64,000 nucleotides of DNA from Brevibacterium permense (GCF_013280495.1 NZ_JABSSX010000001.1:310001-374000), one strand, 5' to 3'. Positions 39,443 through 48,854 are shown, counted from the first letter of the stretch. Numbers and translations are program-made. The notes: generated from the letters alone by a model not told the origin.

Positions 39443-39706
39443 GCTCGGGTGCTCCGGCTATTTCGAACTGCGAGCCTCTTGAGCTGAGGGCAAGACTGAG
39501 AACGAACACCGTGCATTTGTGGATTGTTTCTGCACTCCCAATCTTCACTTGCAGTCAACCAAGCCTGATTGCAGAGGCTGAGAGTGCCTAACGGGAGCTC
39601 CTGACTTAGGTGAGGGTTGTTTTCAGGGTCAGGACTGATTTTAAAGTTGGTCAGTTAGTTGAAGTCCTCAGGATTGCGCAAATATATAGCGCCGTTTCAT
39701 GGAGAA

Positions 39707-40160
39707 ATGAGCCCATTCGTCCCCAAGGTACTTACCGCGTCTGGTGAGCCTGTCAAATTGTTTGTGCTCGGGCATGATTTACAAGTAGGGATTCGTCCGG
39801 TTCGGATAGACCGCGGTCAGTCGAGCCAGGGCCTGTTTCCAGTTCGTCGTGATCCGGCCTTCGTCGAAGCTGGCAAGACCAAACTCCGAGACGCTGGGCA
39901 GGGCACACTCGACTTCGGCACAGCAGACACGCCCCGTCTGGCATCAGCAGTCGTGAAGTCCAGCCGGTCTGGGATCCTCATCGACACGATCCGTCGTGTT
40001 TACACTCGCCTCGGATTCGACATCGTCGATGACGAAGTCTTCTTCCAACTCGTCGCTGCCCGACTGGTCGAACCCGCTTCGAAATCCGATAGCGTGCGAG
40101 AACTCGACGAGCTCGGAGTCGACGTCGTCCACCCCAATACGTTCCTCCGGGCGAGTGGGT
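39707..40160 (+). pseudogene. IS1634-type transposase remnant (N-terminal part)
   Basis: A frame from ATG 39707 begins MSPFVPKVLTASGEPVKLFV and continues to EAGKTKLRDAGQGTLDFG, RRVYTRLGFDIVDDEVFFQL and VAARLVEPASKSDSVRELDE, which is the start of IS1634/IS4-group transposases (family form: LVLARIIEPTSKLDTIRVLEE). The match fades around 40155, after about 150 of some 500 expected residues; the DDE catalytic core is missing. Some internal stretches read out of register, suggesting small frameshifts. It lies just outside the left end of the ISL3 element. Confidence 0.65.
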
Positions 40161-40222
40161 GGACAGGCCATCAACTTCGACCCCGAGATTTCCGGGCAGG
40201 GAGAGAACGCGCGGCTTAGCGA

Positions 40223-41563
40223 CTACCGGCTCGGCTTCCGGGACTCTAAAGTGGTCCATCGTGATTGAGAGTGTAGAACCGGCCTGAATCCGCCGGGCTC
40301 GAGCAGACTTCTCGCGATGTAGTGCGTGATGTTACGGAACCCCAAAGCAGACCCGCGGAGATGTTCGAGTCTGCCGTTGATCGCTTCAGTCGGGCCATTG
40401 GACGTACCCGGTCGGGTGAAGAGCGCGACCACATCAGTAGCTCGACGCTTCAAGGTCCGTCCCAACCGTTTGAGCTCAACCAGCCCTGTCGGCAGACTCG
40501 TCGTCAGTGCGTCGATGACCGTTTGCAAGAGTCTCTTGCCCTCTTTGCGGTCGGCGGTTCGGTAGCCGCTGACAATGTCTTGGTAGAGGGCCCAGGTGGC
40601 TTCGACTTTGGTGAAGTTCGGGTCAGCGAAGAGGTTCGCGATTCTTTCCTGTTGCTTGGTCGTGAGTAAGCTGCTGCCCGTGTGCAGAGTTCTTCTTGCC
40701 CGGTACAACGGGTCCTTTGCTCGTCCGCGATGGCCGGTTGTCTCTTGCTGAACTCGGCGACGTACCTCGTCGAGGGCATCACCGGCGAGTTTGACGACGT
40801 GGAAGGGGTCCATGACTTCGACCGCGTCGGGCAGTTGCTCAGCTGAGGCTGTTTTGAAGCCGGAGAATCCGTCCATCGCGACGACGTCGATGCCCTCACG
40901 CCAGTCTTTCGGTCGGTCTTTCAACCATTGTTTGAACACCTGCTTCGAACGGCCAGCCACCATGTCGAGCAGACGTGCCGAGCCGGTTCCCTCGCTGATC
41001 GGGGTGAGGTCGATGATGACGGTCACGTACTTGTCACCACGCCGAGTATGCCGCCAGACATGCTCGTCGACACCAATGACGCTGACCCCGTCGAAACGAG
41101 TCGGGTCGTTGATCAAGAGCCGCTGACCTTCAGCGAGGACGGCGGAGTTCGCGGTGTGCCAGGACACGGCGAGTTTCGCTGCGATGACGGACGCGTTGTC
41201 GTGGTCGATGACGAGGGCACGCAACGCCCAGTCGAGGCCGGTTCGCGAGATCTTCGCTCGTGGTGGCGCCGCAGCTGTGGTGTCTTGCCGCCAGACGCGG
41301 TCGCACTCGACGCATTTGTAGAGGCGGCGAAGATGAAGTGTGGTTGGTCGGTGGCCGAAAGGTTCGTGTGCCAGACGGCGGACGGCGGTATCGCGTACGA
41401 TCCCGTGGCCACCGCACCGTCGGCACCAGTCATCGGCGGTGTAGGGCCGTCATTCAAGGATGGCTTTGTGTCCGGTGATGTTTTGGCCGGTGCAGGTCAG
41501 GTCGAGGGTGTCGAGTCGGCAGAATGTCGTGAGGTCAGGGGTCGAGAAAGTAGGGTTGGCCAC
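40223..41563 (-). pseudogene. ISL3-family transposase interrupted by an in-frame TGA
   Basis: Read from a GTG at 41563, this is a full-length ISL3 transposase of 446 codons. The N-terminus has zinc-finger cysteines (WCRRCGG and YKCVECDRVW), then ALRALVIDHDNASVIAAKL (HTH region) and the DDE domain: VIGVDEHVWRH, VVAMDGFSGFK, DPFHVVKLAGDAL and, near the end, GPTEAINGRLEHLRG. Codon 38 (41450-41452) is TGA, between ILE and RPYTADDW, so the protein is cut unless translation restarts downstream or the stop is suppressed. The C-terminus runs past the left inverted repeat, which is atypical. Confidence 0.8.
40253..40282 (+). repeat. ISL3 left inverted repeat
   Basis: This pairs imperfectly with 41653-41681: both share ATTGAG, GTGTAGA and CGG at the same offsets, with differences in the outer ten bases. 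Confidence 0.55.
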
Positions 41564-41652
41564 GTCGAGGTCTTTCGGATGGATTGTGTGAGAACTTCCA
41601 TCATCGGACCTCGACGTCTATCCGCGCAGCGACGCGCCGTGTCCTGGAATCA

Positions 41653-41681
41653 CCGATCTACACCCTCAATTGCGAAGAGCC
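41653..41681 (-). repeat. ISL3 right inverted repeat
   Basis: Read on the minus strand it starts GGCTCTTCGC, the usual outer end of ISL3 elements, followed by the inner block shared with the left repeat. Confidence 0.6.
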
Positions 41682-42163
41682 ACAAATTCTGAGCACGTCT
41701 CACGGTGAGGCGTCAGCAAAGTCGAGGGGTCGGGAGAAAGTGCGTATTCATGCGGCTTCTTCCCAACTTTCCGGCTAAGCCTGTGCGATTTAAGACGAAA
41801 TTCGCACCTCGTCTCGACCTTTTCCGGTGAGCTCATGTCTATCTGGTCTTCTATAGATTGCCCTCGCTGGGCAGCTCCGAGGGGCAGGATTGTGGCATCT
41901 GTCAGTGAGCAAGACGGACGTCGACACGCTATTGCGAACATCTCTCGTGCCTAGGCTTTCTTCGGCACGAGAACTGAGCGTTACTGGAATTGAGGTGTTG
42001 GCTTGAGTCGGTCGGTGGCGACGCGGCTGCACTACTCGGAGGTGTGGTCTCTCATTGAATCGTCCTTGGCTGAGATTGAGGAGAGGTCGTGCGGAAGCCT
42101 GCTTCCACAAAGTGTTCGTCATTGTGTCTATAGGTCCTCCTGTGGTCACTTGATTGCACCGTA
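41682..42163. other. Noncoding stretch between the IS and the XRE-TetR gene
   Basis: About 480 bp with no protein I recognise in any frame. It contains a 9-bp inverted repeat with 12-nt loop at 41943-41972 (TCTCGTGCC / GGCACGAGA), possibly a terminator. It should include the promoter of the regulator/ABC operon. Short frames on both strands look like noncoding or decayed sequence. Confidence 0.45.
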
Positions 42164-43306
42164 ATGAGTTCGAAACCTGCTGGCGTAGCAAGAAGACGTA
42201 GCCGCGACCCAAAACTATCAAATTTGCCAGTGTCTATTGCCAAAATCGCAACTTCTGTGCAGACTGTAGTGGTGGTCACGACAAGCAATAGTGCTGAAAG
42301 CACAGAGACGTCGCTGGTCGCCCGTGTCCGCATCGCCATCAAAGACGCGGGGATCAACCACAGCGAAGTCGCCCGGCGCGTCGGCCTCGACGCGAGCAAA
42401 CTGTCGAAATCCCTCGCTGGAACACGAAAATTCCGGGTAGAGGAGATTTCTCACATCGCCGAACTCACCGGGGTCACCACGGATTGGCTGACGACGGGGC
42501 GAACGGCACGGCCGCCTCGGCGAACAATGGTCGCCGACGTTCCTCCTGCTCTCAGCGAATCACCCGCCGACGATTTCGCAGGTGATGCGCGCATGGCGCA
42601 AGCCGATGGGGAAGCTGCCCTCGGTCCTGCCTCCGAACAGGACTGGATGTCAAAGGGCACCCGCAACCGGGTGACGATCATCGCCGCGGCCTGGGAGCTC
42701 TACGCCGACCTCGGCATCGCCAAAGTGCGCACCGAAGACGTCGCCCGCGCATCCGGCATGACCGCCTCGGCGGTGAATTATCACTTCCGGACGAAGGACC
42801 AGCTGCTGCAGGCGGCCCTGCGACACTCATTGGACATCATCGCCCAGACCCGCCACCTCAACGACCCCGCCGACCCCGCTGCCGTCCTCCGCCATTTTGC
42901 TCGACTCCACGCCGGAGTCGACCGGAAGATCCGCCGCGTGTGGTCGATCTGGCTCCAATGCTGGGCACGTGCAGCCACAGACGAAGGCGCCCGCGCGAAC
43001 CTGACTGCTGTCTACGGCGAATGGCTCGACATGATCACGGCGGTCGTCGAGTCCGGGCAGCGATCGGGCGCGATCCGCACCGGTGACACCTCCCTCATGG
43101 TCAAGGCGCTGGCGATCTTCATCGACGGCCTCGGCGTCGCCCGTACCACCGAGCACATGCCCATCACCGATGACGAGGCGCTGGCCATGCTCGAGAACTA
43201 CCTCGTCGCCCACGTCCTCGCCGACGGTGACACCTCCACGCCAGACCCCCGAATCCCGAAGCCAGAGCGAGTCGCCGCAGCAGGCGGACCCGATTCGACG
43301 TCCTAG
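42164..43306 (+). CDS. Fused XRE-TetR transcriptional regulator
   Basis: The 380-residue protein has two DNA-binding units. Residues about 50-115 form an XRE/Cro helix-turn-helix: RVRIAIKDAGINHSEVARRV, LDASKLSKSLAGTRKFRVEE, ELTGVTTDWLTTG. Residues about 165-225 are a TetR N-terminal domain: RNRVTIIAAAWELYADLGIA, TEDVARASGMTASAVNYHFR, then KDQLLQAAL. The rest is a TetR-type ligand and dimer domain. The first 35 residues look noncoding, so the real start may be a GTG near 42269. It stands 11 bp before the ABC importer genes and probably regulates them. Confidence 0.8.
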   Translation: MSSKPAGVARRRSRDPKLSNLPVSIAKIATSVQTVVVVTTSNSAESTETSLVARVRIAIKDAGINHSEVARRVGLDASKLSKSLAGTRKFRVEEISHIAELTGVTTDWLTTGRTARPPRRTMVADVPPALSESPADDFAGDARMAQADGEAALGPASEQDWMSKGTRNRVTIIAAAWELYADLGIAKVRTEDVARASGMTASAVNYHFRTKDQLLQAALRHSLDIIAQTRHLNDPADPAAVLRHFARLHAGVDRKIRRVWSIWLQCWARAATDEGARANLTAVYGEWLDMITAVVESGQRSGAIRTGDTSLMVKALAIFIDGLGVARTTEHMPITDDEALAMLENYLVAHVLADGDTSTPDPRIPKPERVAAAGGPDSTS

Positions 43307-43317
43307 GAAGAAGGCAC

Positions 43318-44865
43318 ATGAACACACCGAACCGAAGACAAGCGCTGGGGGCCGGACTCGCGGTATCCGCGGTCGCCGGACTCAGCGCGTGCGGGGAAGG
43401 AACCGTCGGTGCTGCCGACGCCGGTGACCCGGTCAAGGGCGGCACCCTGCGAGTGGGAGTGACCGGCGGAAACTCCGCTGACACCGTCGACGCCCACATC
43501 CCCGTCAACAGCGGCGACATCGCCCGCACCGTCAACCTCTACAACTGCCTGCTGTCGCGGACCGATGACTACAAGATCCAGCCCGAGCTCGCCGAATCCT
43601 TCGAACGCAACCACGACGCCACCGTCTGGACGGCCACCCTGCGCGAAGGCGTGAAGTTCTCCGACGGACGCGACATCACCCCCGAAGACGTGGTCTTCAG
43701 CTTCGACCGGATCAACGACCCGGACGATCCGAAGACCGCCTCGGCGAGCTTCACCATGCTCGACGAGGTCGTCGCTACCGGCGACCGCACGGTCGAGTTC
43801 CGGCTTAGCGAACCCAACGGCATCCTCGACGACTCGGTCTCCGAATACACGACCGGCATCGTCCCAGCCGACTACGACCCCAAGAACCCGGTGTGCTCCG
43901 GCCCGTTCGCTCTCGTCTCGCATGCACCCGGCCAGTCGACAGTGATCAAACGCAACGACTACTACTGGCGGACCGACGGCAACTTCCTCGACAAGGTCGA
44001 GATCCTCAACTTCAACGACACCGACGCGCTCATCAATGCCCTCCTGTCGACCCAGGTCGACGCGATCGCGCAGATCCCGCTGGCCCTTGTCGAAGTCATC
44101 GACGCCGACGAGCGGATGAGCATCCTCAACTCCGAGACGGGCATGTGGTTGCCGTTCACGATGCGCGTGGACAAGAAACCCTTCGACGACGTGCGGGTCC
44201 GACAGGCCTTCCGCCTCGTCGTCGACCGCGAGCAGATGATCGAACAGGTCCTCTCGGGCTTCGGCACACCGGGCAACGACATGTTCGCACCGTTCGACCC
44301 GAACTATCCCGACTTCCCCCAGCGCACCCGCGACATCGACAAAGCCAAGAAGCTCCTCGCCGAGGCGGGCTACCCGGATGGTCTCGACGTCGAGTTGGTC
44401 ACCGCGCCCATCCAGTCCGGTGTGGTCGAATCCGCCCAGGTCTTCGCCCAGCAGGCCGCCGACGCCGGCATCCGGGTGAAGATCCGCAAGGTGGACGCGA
44501 CGACCTTCTTCGGCGACGGATACCTCAAGTGGGACTTCGCTCAGGACTTCTGGAACACCCGCGACTTCCTCGCCCAGTGCGTGTCCTGCGTGATGGACGA
44601 ATCGCCTTTCAACGAAACCCATTGGAACAACGAGAAGTTCACCAAGATCGTGAAGAAGGCCCGGACGATGTCTGACGCCGAAGCCCGGCGCAACCTCGAA
44701 CACGAAGCGCAGAAGATGCTCTACGACGAGGGCGGCTACATCATCTGGGGCTTCGCCAACCAGGTCGACGCCTTCCAGAAGTACGTCGGCGGTCTGAAAG
44801 AGAACGCCACCGGCAGACCGCTGGGTGGCTGGAGACTTGACCGCGTATGGATCGGAGAGGTGTGA
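43318..44865 (+). CDS. ABC transporter substrate-binding lipoprotein (oligopeptide/dipeptide type)
   Basis: The 515-residue protein begins with a twin-arginine-like NRRQALGAG, a hydrophobic stretch and a lipobox (GLSAC, Cys at residue 24), so it is an exported lipoprotein. The SBP family 5 body follows: KGGTLRVGV, VNLYNCLLSRTDDYKIQPEL with AESFE, WTATLREGVKFSDGRDITPE and DVVFSFDR, DVRVRQAFRLVVDREQM and LLAEAGYPDGLDVEL. It captures a peptide or related solute for the permeases encoded next. It is the first transport gene, 11 bp after the regulator. Confidence 0.9.
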   Translation: MNTPNRRQALGAGLAVSAVAGLSACGEGTVGAADAGDPVKGGTLRVGVTGGNSADTVDAHIPVNSGDIARTVNLYNCLLSRTDDYKIQPELAESFERNHDATVWTATLREGVKFSDGRDITPEDVVFSFDRINDPDDPKTASASFTMLDEVVATGDRTVEFRLSEPNGILDDSVSEYTTGIVPADYDPKNPVCSGPFALVSHAPGQSTVIKRNDYYWRTDGNFLDKVEILNFNDTDALINALLSTQVDAIAQIPLALVEVIDADERMSILNSETGMWLPFTMRVDKKPFDDVRVRQAFRLVVDREQMIEQVLSGFGTPGNDMFAPFDPNYPDFPQRTRDIDKAKKLLAEAGYPDGLDVELVTAPIQSGVVESAQVFAQQAADAGIRVKIRKVDATTFFGDGYLKWDFAQDFWNTRDFLAQCVSCVMDESPFNETHWNNEKFTKIVKKARTMSDAEARRNLEHEAQKMLYDEGGYIIWGFANQVDAFQKYVGGLKENATGRPLGGWRLDRVWIGEV

Positions 44866-44866
44866 C

Positions 44867-45820
44867 ATGTTCGGAAAAGTCATCGGTAAGCGGCTGATCT
44901 TCTCCGCATTCATCCTCCTCGCAGTGTCTCTACTCGTCTTCGGCGCAACCCTGCTGCTGCCCGGCGATGCCGCCCGGGCGATTCTCGGGCAGCAGGCCAC
45001 CCCGGAACGGATTGCGGCTCTGAACGAACAGCTGGGGCTCAACGATCCCGCCTGGCTGCGCTACCTCCACTGGCTGGGCGGACTCTTCGTCGGTGACTTC
45101 GGGACCTCCTCGGCGTCGGGAGGGCCCGTCTCCGAACTGCTCGGGGACCGCCTCGCGGCCTCCTTCATCCTCATGGCACTTGCCGCGATCATCTCCGTGC
45201 CCTTGGGCATCGGCCTCGGCGTCTATCAGGCTCTGCACCGCGGGAAGCGCCGTGATCAGACGATGACTGGCATCTCCCTGGTGCTGGCCTCCATGCCGGA
45301 GTTCGTCATCGGCATCGGCCTTGTCGCGCTCTTCGCGACCTCGGTGTTCCAGATCCTGCCGGCCGTGACCCTGGCTCCGCCGGGAGAACCCGTGTGGAAC
45401 CGGCCGGAGCAGCTCATCCTGCCGACGTTGACCCTCGTCCTCGTCGTCACTCCCTACATTGTGCGAATGATGCGAGCGACGATGATCGAAGTGCTCGACT
45501 CGGGATTCGTCGAGATGGCGAGACTCAAAGGCGTCCCGGAGAAGCGTGTGATCATGCGCCATGCCGTGCCTCACGCCCTCGGCCCGGTCGCTCAGGTCGT
45601 CGCTATCCAGCTGGCCTGGCTGGCCGGTGGTGTGGTCGTCGTCGAGTTCCTTTTCCGCTATCCGGGACTCGGCCAAGCACTCATCGACGCGGTGACCTAC
45701 CGTGACGTGCAGGTCGTCCAGGCGATCTCCATGCTCGTCGCCGCCGTCTACGTCGCGGTGAACCTGGCGGCCGATGTCGTCGGCATCCTCACCAACCCGA
45801 AACTCAGGAGCGCAGCATGA
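44867..45820 (+). CDS. ABC transporter permease (DppB type)
   Basis: The 317-residue protein has the DppB/OppB layout: N-terminal helix (LIFSAFILLAVSLLVFGATL), LLPGDAARAILGQQATPERI and LNEQLGLNDP, then the BPD_transp_1 domain with ASMPEFVIGIGLVALFATSV, and the EAA loop region (MARLKGVPEKRVIMRHAVPH). I moved the start to the ATG at 44867, behind GGAGAGG, 1 bp after the upstream stop; the longer frame from 44825 is inside the previous gene. It pairs with the next permease to form the membrane channel. Confidence 0.9.
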   Translation: MFGKVIGKRLIFSAFILLAVSLLVFGATLLLPGDAARAILGQQATPERIAALNEQLGLNDPAWLRYLHWLGGLFVGDFGTSSASGGPVSELLGDRLAASFILMALAAIISVPLGIGLGVYQALHRGKRRDQTMTGISLVLASMPEFVIGIGLVALFATSVFQILPAVTLAPPGEPVWNRPEQLILPTLTLVLVVTPYIVRMMRATMIEVLDSGFVEMARLKGVPEKRVIMRHAVPHALGPVAQVVAIQLAWLAGGVVVVEFLFRYPGLGQALIDAVTYRDVQVVQAISMLVAAVYVAVNLAADVVGILTNPKLRSAA

Positions 45821-46734
45821 GCACCGACGCCAACAGCCTTGATGACCTCAAGTCCGCGGCCACCGATGCCGCTGAGGTCCCCAAGGAATCCGCCACCACC
45901 TATGTTCCCTTCTACAAGCGAGTGCTCGCCCAGAAACAGGGCAAGATCGGTCTGATCATCACTATGGTCGTCGTGGCGCTCGCCCTGTGTGGTCCGCTGC
46001 TGCTGCCCTGGGCCACCGGCAACACCGCCACCGAATTCGTCACAAAACCGTTCAGTCCCTACGGCCTGTTCGGTTCGGACAATCTCGGCCGCGATGTGCT
46101 CTCTCGATTCCTGGCCGGAGGACTGACCCTCATCGTCTACGCGGTGCTCGCCACGGCGCTCGGCATGATCGTCGGTGCCCTCGTCGGCATGCTCGCCGCG
46201 TATATCGGCGGGACGTTCGACGCTGTGATCATGCGCATCAACGACGTCTTCCTCGCCATCCCGCAGCTGGTGTTCGCCCTCCTGGCGATCACAGTGCTCG
46301 GACCCCAGGGATGGGTGCTGGTGACCGTCATCGGCCTCACCCACGCTCCGCGCATCGCCCGCGTCGCGAGGTCTGCGACCCTGGGCGTCATCACTGAGGA
46401 CTACATCAAGGCAGCGGAGATGTACGCGATGCCGCGCTGGAAAGTGCTTATCCGTGAGCTGCTGCCCAACATCACCGGACCGCTGAGCGTGGAGGCCGGC
46501 CTGCGCCTGACCTACTCGATCGGCTATATCGCGTCGCTGTCGTTCCTCGGACTCGGTCTGCAGCCGCCCGCGGCCGACTGGGGTCTGATGATCAACGAGA
46601 ACCGCATCGCCCTGTCCATCCAACCCTGGGGTGTGCTGCTGCCGGTCATCGCGATCGCGCTGCTGACCATCGGCACCAACCTGCTCGCGGACTCCTTCGC
46701 CCGAGCCACCGCATCGACATCAGTGGAGGCCTGA
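45817..46734 (+). CDS. ABC transporter permease (DppC type)
   Basis: The 305-residue protein has a soluble N-terminal tail, then helices and DppC signatures: PFSPYGLFGSDNLGRDVLSR, YAVLATALGMIVGALVGMLA, FDAVIMRINDVFLAIPQLVF and KAAEMYAMPRWKVLIRELLP (EAA loop). The start overlaps the DppB-type gene by 4 bp (ATGA). It is the second half of the channel. Confidence 0.9.
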   Translation: MSTDANSLDDLKSAATDAAEVPKESATTYVPFYKRVLAQKQGKIGLIITMVVVALALCGPLLLPWATGNTATEFVTKPFSPYGLFGSDNLGRDVLSRFLAGGLTLIVYAVLATALGMIVGALVGMLAAYIGGTFDAVIMRINDVFLAIPQLVFALLAITVLGPQGWVLVTVIGLTHAPRIARVARSATLGVITEDYIKAAEMYAMPRWKVLIRELLPNITGPLSVEAGLRLTYSIGYIASLSFLGLGLQPPAADWGLMINENRIALSIQPWGVLLPVIAIALLTIGTNLLADSFARATASTSVEA

Positions 46735-48527
46735 TGAGCACGAAGACAGAGACCGTTCGCCATGATGATGCAAACGAACCGAACGAGAAGATCGTCCTGC
46801 GCGTGTCCGACCTGCGTGTGCTCACGAACGCCGGCGACGAGATCCTTCACGGCGTCGACTTCGCCCTGGCCAGGGGAGAGATCCTCGGACTCGTCGGCGA
46901 GTCCGGTTCCGGTAAGACCACGGCTGGTCTGGCCTGCATGGGACACTTTCGGGAGGGCCTGAAGTTCGGATCCGGGTCCGTAAGCATCTGGCCGCGCGGG
47001 GACGCCACCCACCTTGAGGTCGGCGAGCTCGACGAGGTGGCACTGCGCGATCTGCGCGGATCCCGGATCGCGTACATCCCCCAGGATCCCGCGCTCTCGC
47101 TCAACCCGGCAATGCGTGTGGGCGAGCAGATCCGGGAGGTCCTCGACATCCACGACTTCGGAGCCTCGGATCGTGAGCGAGCTGATCGCGTTGCAGAGGT
47201 GCTCGTTGACGTCGGCTTGCCCGGGGATCGTGCCTATCAGCGACGCTGGCCCCATCAGCTCTCCGGCGGTCAGCAGCAGCGCATCGGCATCGCCATGGCC
47301 TTCGCCATGTACCCCGATGTGCTCATCCTCGACGAACCGACGACCGGCCTGGACGTGTCCACGCAGTCGGTCGTGCTCGACACGATCCGGCAGATGACGG
47401 TGGCGAACAATGTCGCCGGTCTCTACATCACCCACGATCTGGCGGTGATCAAGGACATCTCCGACCGAGTGGCTGTGATGCTGCGCGGCGACCTCGTCGA
47501 AGAGGGCCCGGTGTCGGCAGTGCTCGAACGTCCGCAGCACGACTACACAAAGATGCTCATGGCGGCTGTGCCCGATCTTGCAGGACGCAAGACCATCGGC
47601 GACGGGGCCGCGGAAGCGAAAGCCGTCGCCGAGGCCGACGAGAAGACACATATCCTCGTGTCGACGGGGGAGCCCGGCGGATCCGCTGATTCGGGCGAGC
47701 ACAGATCCGACGGTGACGCACGGGACGGGGAAGCCGCCTCGGCGGGGGAGCGGGACGGAGGTGCCGCCTCGGCGACTGCACCTCTGCTCGAGGCCAAGGA
47801 TGTGGCGCTCGCCTACGGGAAGGCGCAGATCCTCGACGGGATCAACCTGACGCTGGAGCCGGGGGAGTGCACGATGCTTCTCGGCGAATCCGGATCGGGT
47901 AAGACGACCCTTTCGCAGTGCGTGGCCGGGCTCAATGACGACTACAAGGGATCTGTTCGACTGCGCGGCACGGAACTGGCACGGTCGACGCGCAAACGCA
48001 CGAACGAGCAGCGCGTGGGCATCCAGTACGTGTTCCAGTCGCCGTTCTCATCGCTCAATCCGCGGCGGTCCATCGGCCAGTCGCTGACGGTGCCCTTGGA
48101 GATGAGCGGTCAGGGGACGGCCGCGAGCCGGAAAGCCACCGTCGAGGAAGCACTCGATTCCGTGCGGCTGGGACGGACGTTCTACCACCGACGTCCCGGT
48201 GACCTCTCCGGCGGTGAACGACAGAGGGCTGCGATCGCCCGAGCGCTGGTCAACGCACCGTCGGTGATGGTCTGTGATGAGATCACCTCGGCCCTCGACG
48301 TCAGCGTCCAGGCTTCGATCGTCGCACTGCTGCGGACCTTGCGGGAGGAGCGGCAGTTGGCGATGCTCTTCGTCACCCACAACATCGCACTTTCCCGGCA
48401 CATCGCCGATAACCTCGCCGTGCTCAACAAGGGCAAGATCGTCGACTACGGGCCGACCGCGCAGGTGCTCGAGGATCCATCGCACGAGTACACGCGGGCG
48501 CTGATCGCCGACGTGCCGAAGTTCTGA
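46734..48527 (+). CDS. Fused double ATPase of the peptide ABC importer (DppD-DppF type)
   Basis: The 597-residue protein carries two complete ABC domains. Domain 1 (about 20-280): LVGESGSGKTTAG Walker A, IPQDPALSLNPAMRVGEQI, LSGGQQQRIGIAM signature, VLILDEPTTGLD Walker B. Domain 2 (about 345-597): LLGESGSGKTTLS, FQSPFSSLNPRRSIGQ, LSGGERQRAAIA, MVCDEITSALD. They are joined by a roughly 55-residue Ala/Gly/Glu-rich linker (about 290-345). It powers the importer. It overlaps the upstream stop by 1 bp and is the last gene of the operon. Confidence 0.92.
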   Translation: MSTKTETVRHDDANEPNEKIVLRVSDLRVLTNAGDEILHGVDFALARGEILGLVGESGSGKTTAGLACMGHFREGLKFGSGSVSIWPRGDATHLEVGELDEVALRDLRGSRIAYIPQDPALSLNPAMRVGEQIREVLDIHDFGASDRERADRVAEVLVDVGLPGDRAYQRRWPHQLSGGQQQRIGIAMAFAMYPDVLILDEPTTGLDVSTQSVVLDTIRQMTVANNVAGLYITHDLAVIKDISDRVAVMLRGDLVEEGPVSAVLERPQHDYTKMLMAAVPDLAGRKTIGDGAAEAKAVAEADEKTHILVSTGEPGGSADSGEHRSDGDARDGEAASAGERDGGAASATAPLLEAKDVALAYGKAQILDGINLTLEPGECTMLLGESGSGKTTLSQCVAGLNDDYKGSVRLRGTELARSTRKRTNEQRVGIQYVFQSPFSSLNPRRSIGQSLTVPLEMSGQGTAASRKATVEEALDSVRLGRTFYHRRPGDLSGGERQRAAIARALVNAPSVMVCDEITSALDVSVQASIVALLRTLREERQLAMLFVTHNIALSRHIADNLAVLNKGKIVDYGPTAQVLEDPSHEYTRALIADVPKF

Positions 48528-48537
48528 AGGCTTGTGG

Positions 48538-48593
48538 CACAGTTTGGGGCGGATAGCACCTGTTCAAACAGGTGCTATCCGCCCCAAACTGTG
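48538..48593. repeat. Perfect 25-bp inverted repeat at operon end
   Basis: CACAGTTTGGGGCGGATAGC at 48538 continues to CACCTG at 48562 and is exactly mirrored from 48569 to 48593, with a 6-nt centre (TTCAAA) whose outer two bases on each side can also pair. It starts 10 bp after the ABC ATPase stop and lies between that operon and a leftward small gene, so it may be a bidirectional terminator. The perfect 25-bp arms and the absence of a T-run are unusual for one. Confidence 0.85.
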
Positions 48594-48641
48594 TTGTGAG
48601 CCGAAGAGGCTCTGCCGGTCGTCAGCGATCCGTTGAGGCGG

Positions 48642-48854
48642 TCAGCGGTCCTTGGATGCCTCATCGTCAGAGGTCGTATCCTCGTCGCGGCTCTGATCCT
48701 CGCCGGTCTCGTCTTTCCGCCCGAAGTCGTCGGGGTCGACCTTGTCGAGATACTCGGATGACGGTGCACCTCCGGCCTCGTGATCGAGGTTCTCCGCAGC
48801 TTTGCGCATGCTGTCTGATGTGTTGCTTTCGGTGCTGTTGTCGTCGGTTGACAT
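48642..48854 (-). CDS. Small acidic hypothetical protein
   Basis: A 70-residue, highly charged protein (about one third Asp/Glu, plus many Ser/Thr) with no hydrophobic segment: STDDNSTESNTSDSMRKAAE, later DDFGRKDETGEDQ. I chose the ATG at 48854, behind AAAGGTG, over 48863. Such short polar proteins are probably disordered. No family recognised; the codon pattern and ribosome site support a real gene. Confidence 0.6.
   Translation of the reverse strand: MSTDDNSTESNTSDSMRKAAENLDHEAGGAPSSEYLDKVDPDDFGRKDETGEDQSRDEDTTSDDEASKDR

Larger units (their letters stand above)
40253..41681 (-). mobile_element. ISL3-family insertion sequence, approximate limits
   Basis: Limits are set by an imperfect terminal inverted repeat: the right end (reverse strand from 41681) begins GGCTCTTCGC, the typical ISL3 end, and the left end at 40253 begins GGTCCATCGT; both continue into ATTGAG(A/G)GTGTAGA. 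The 8-bp flanks (TCTAAAGT at left, ACAAATTC at right) do not match, so no target duplication is visible. The left boundary is less certain because the transposase frame continues about 30 bp beyond it. Confidence 0.6.

Noticed and set aside
40245..41690. Possible 8-bp target duplication around the ISL3 element
   Set aside because: Flanks TCTAAAGT and ACAAATTC do not match.
43303..45042. 579-residue minus-strand frame
   Set aside because: Antisense to the substrate-binding protein and permease; Val/Asp/Gly-rich shadow without motifs.
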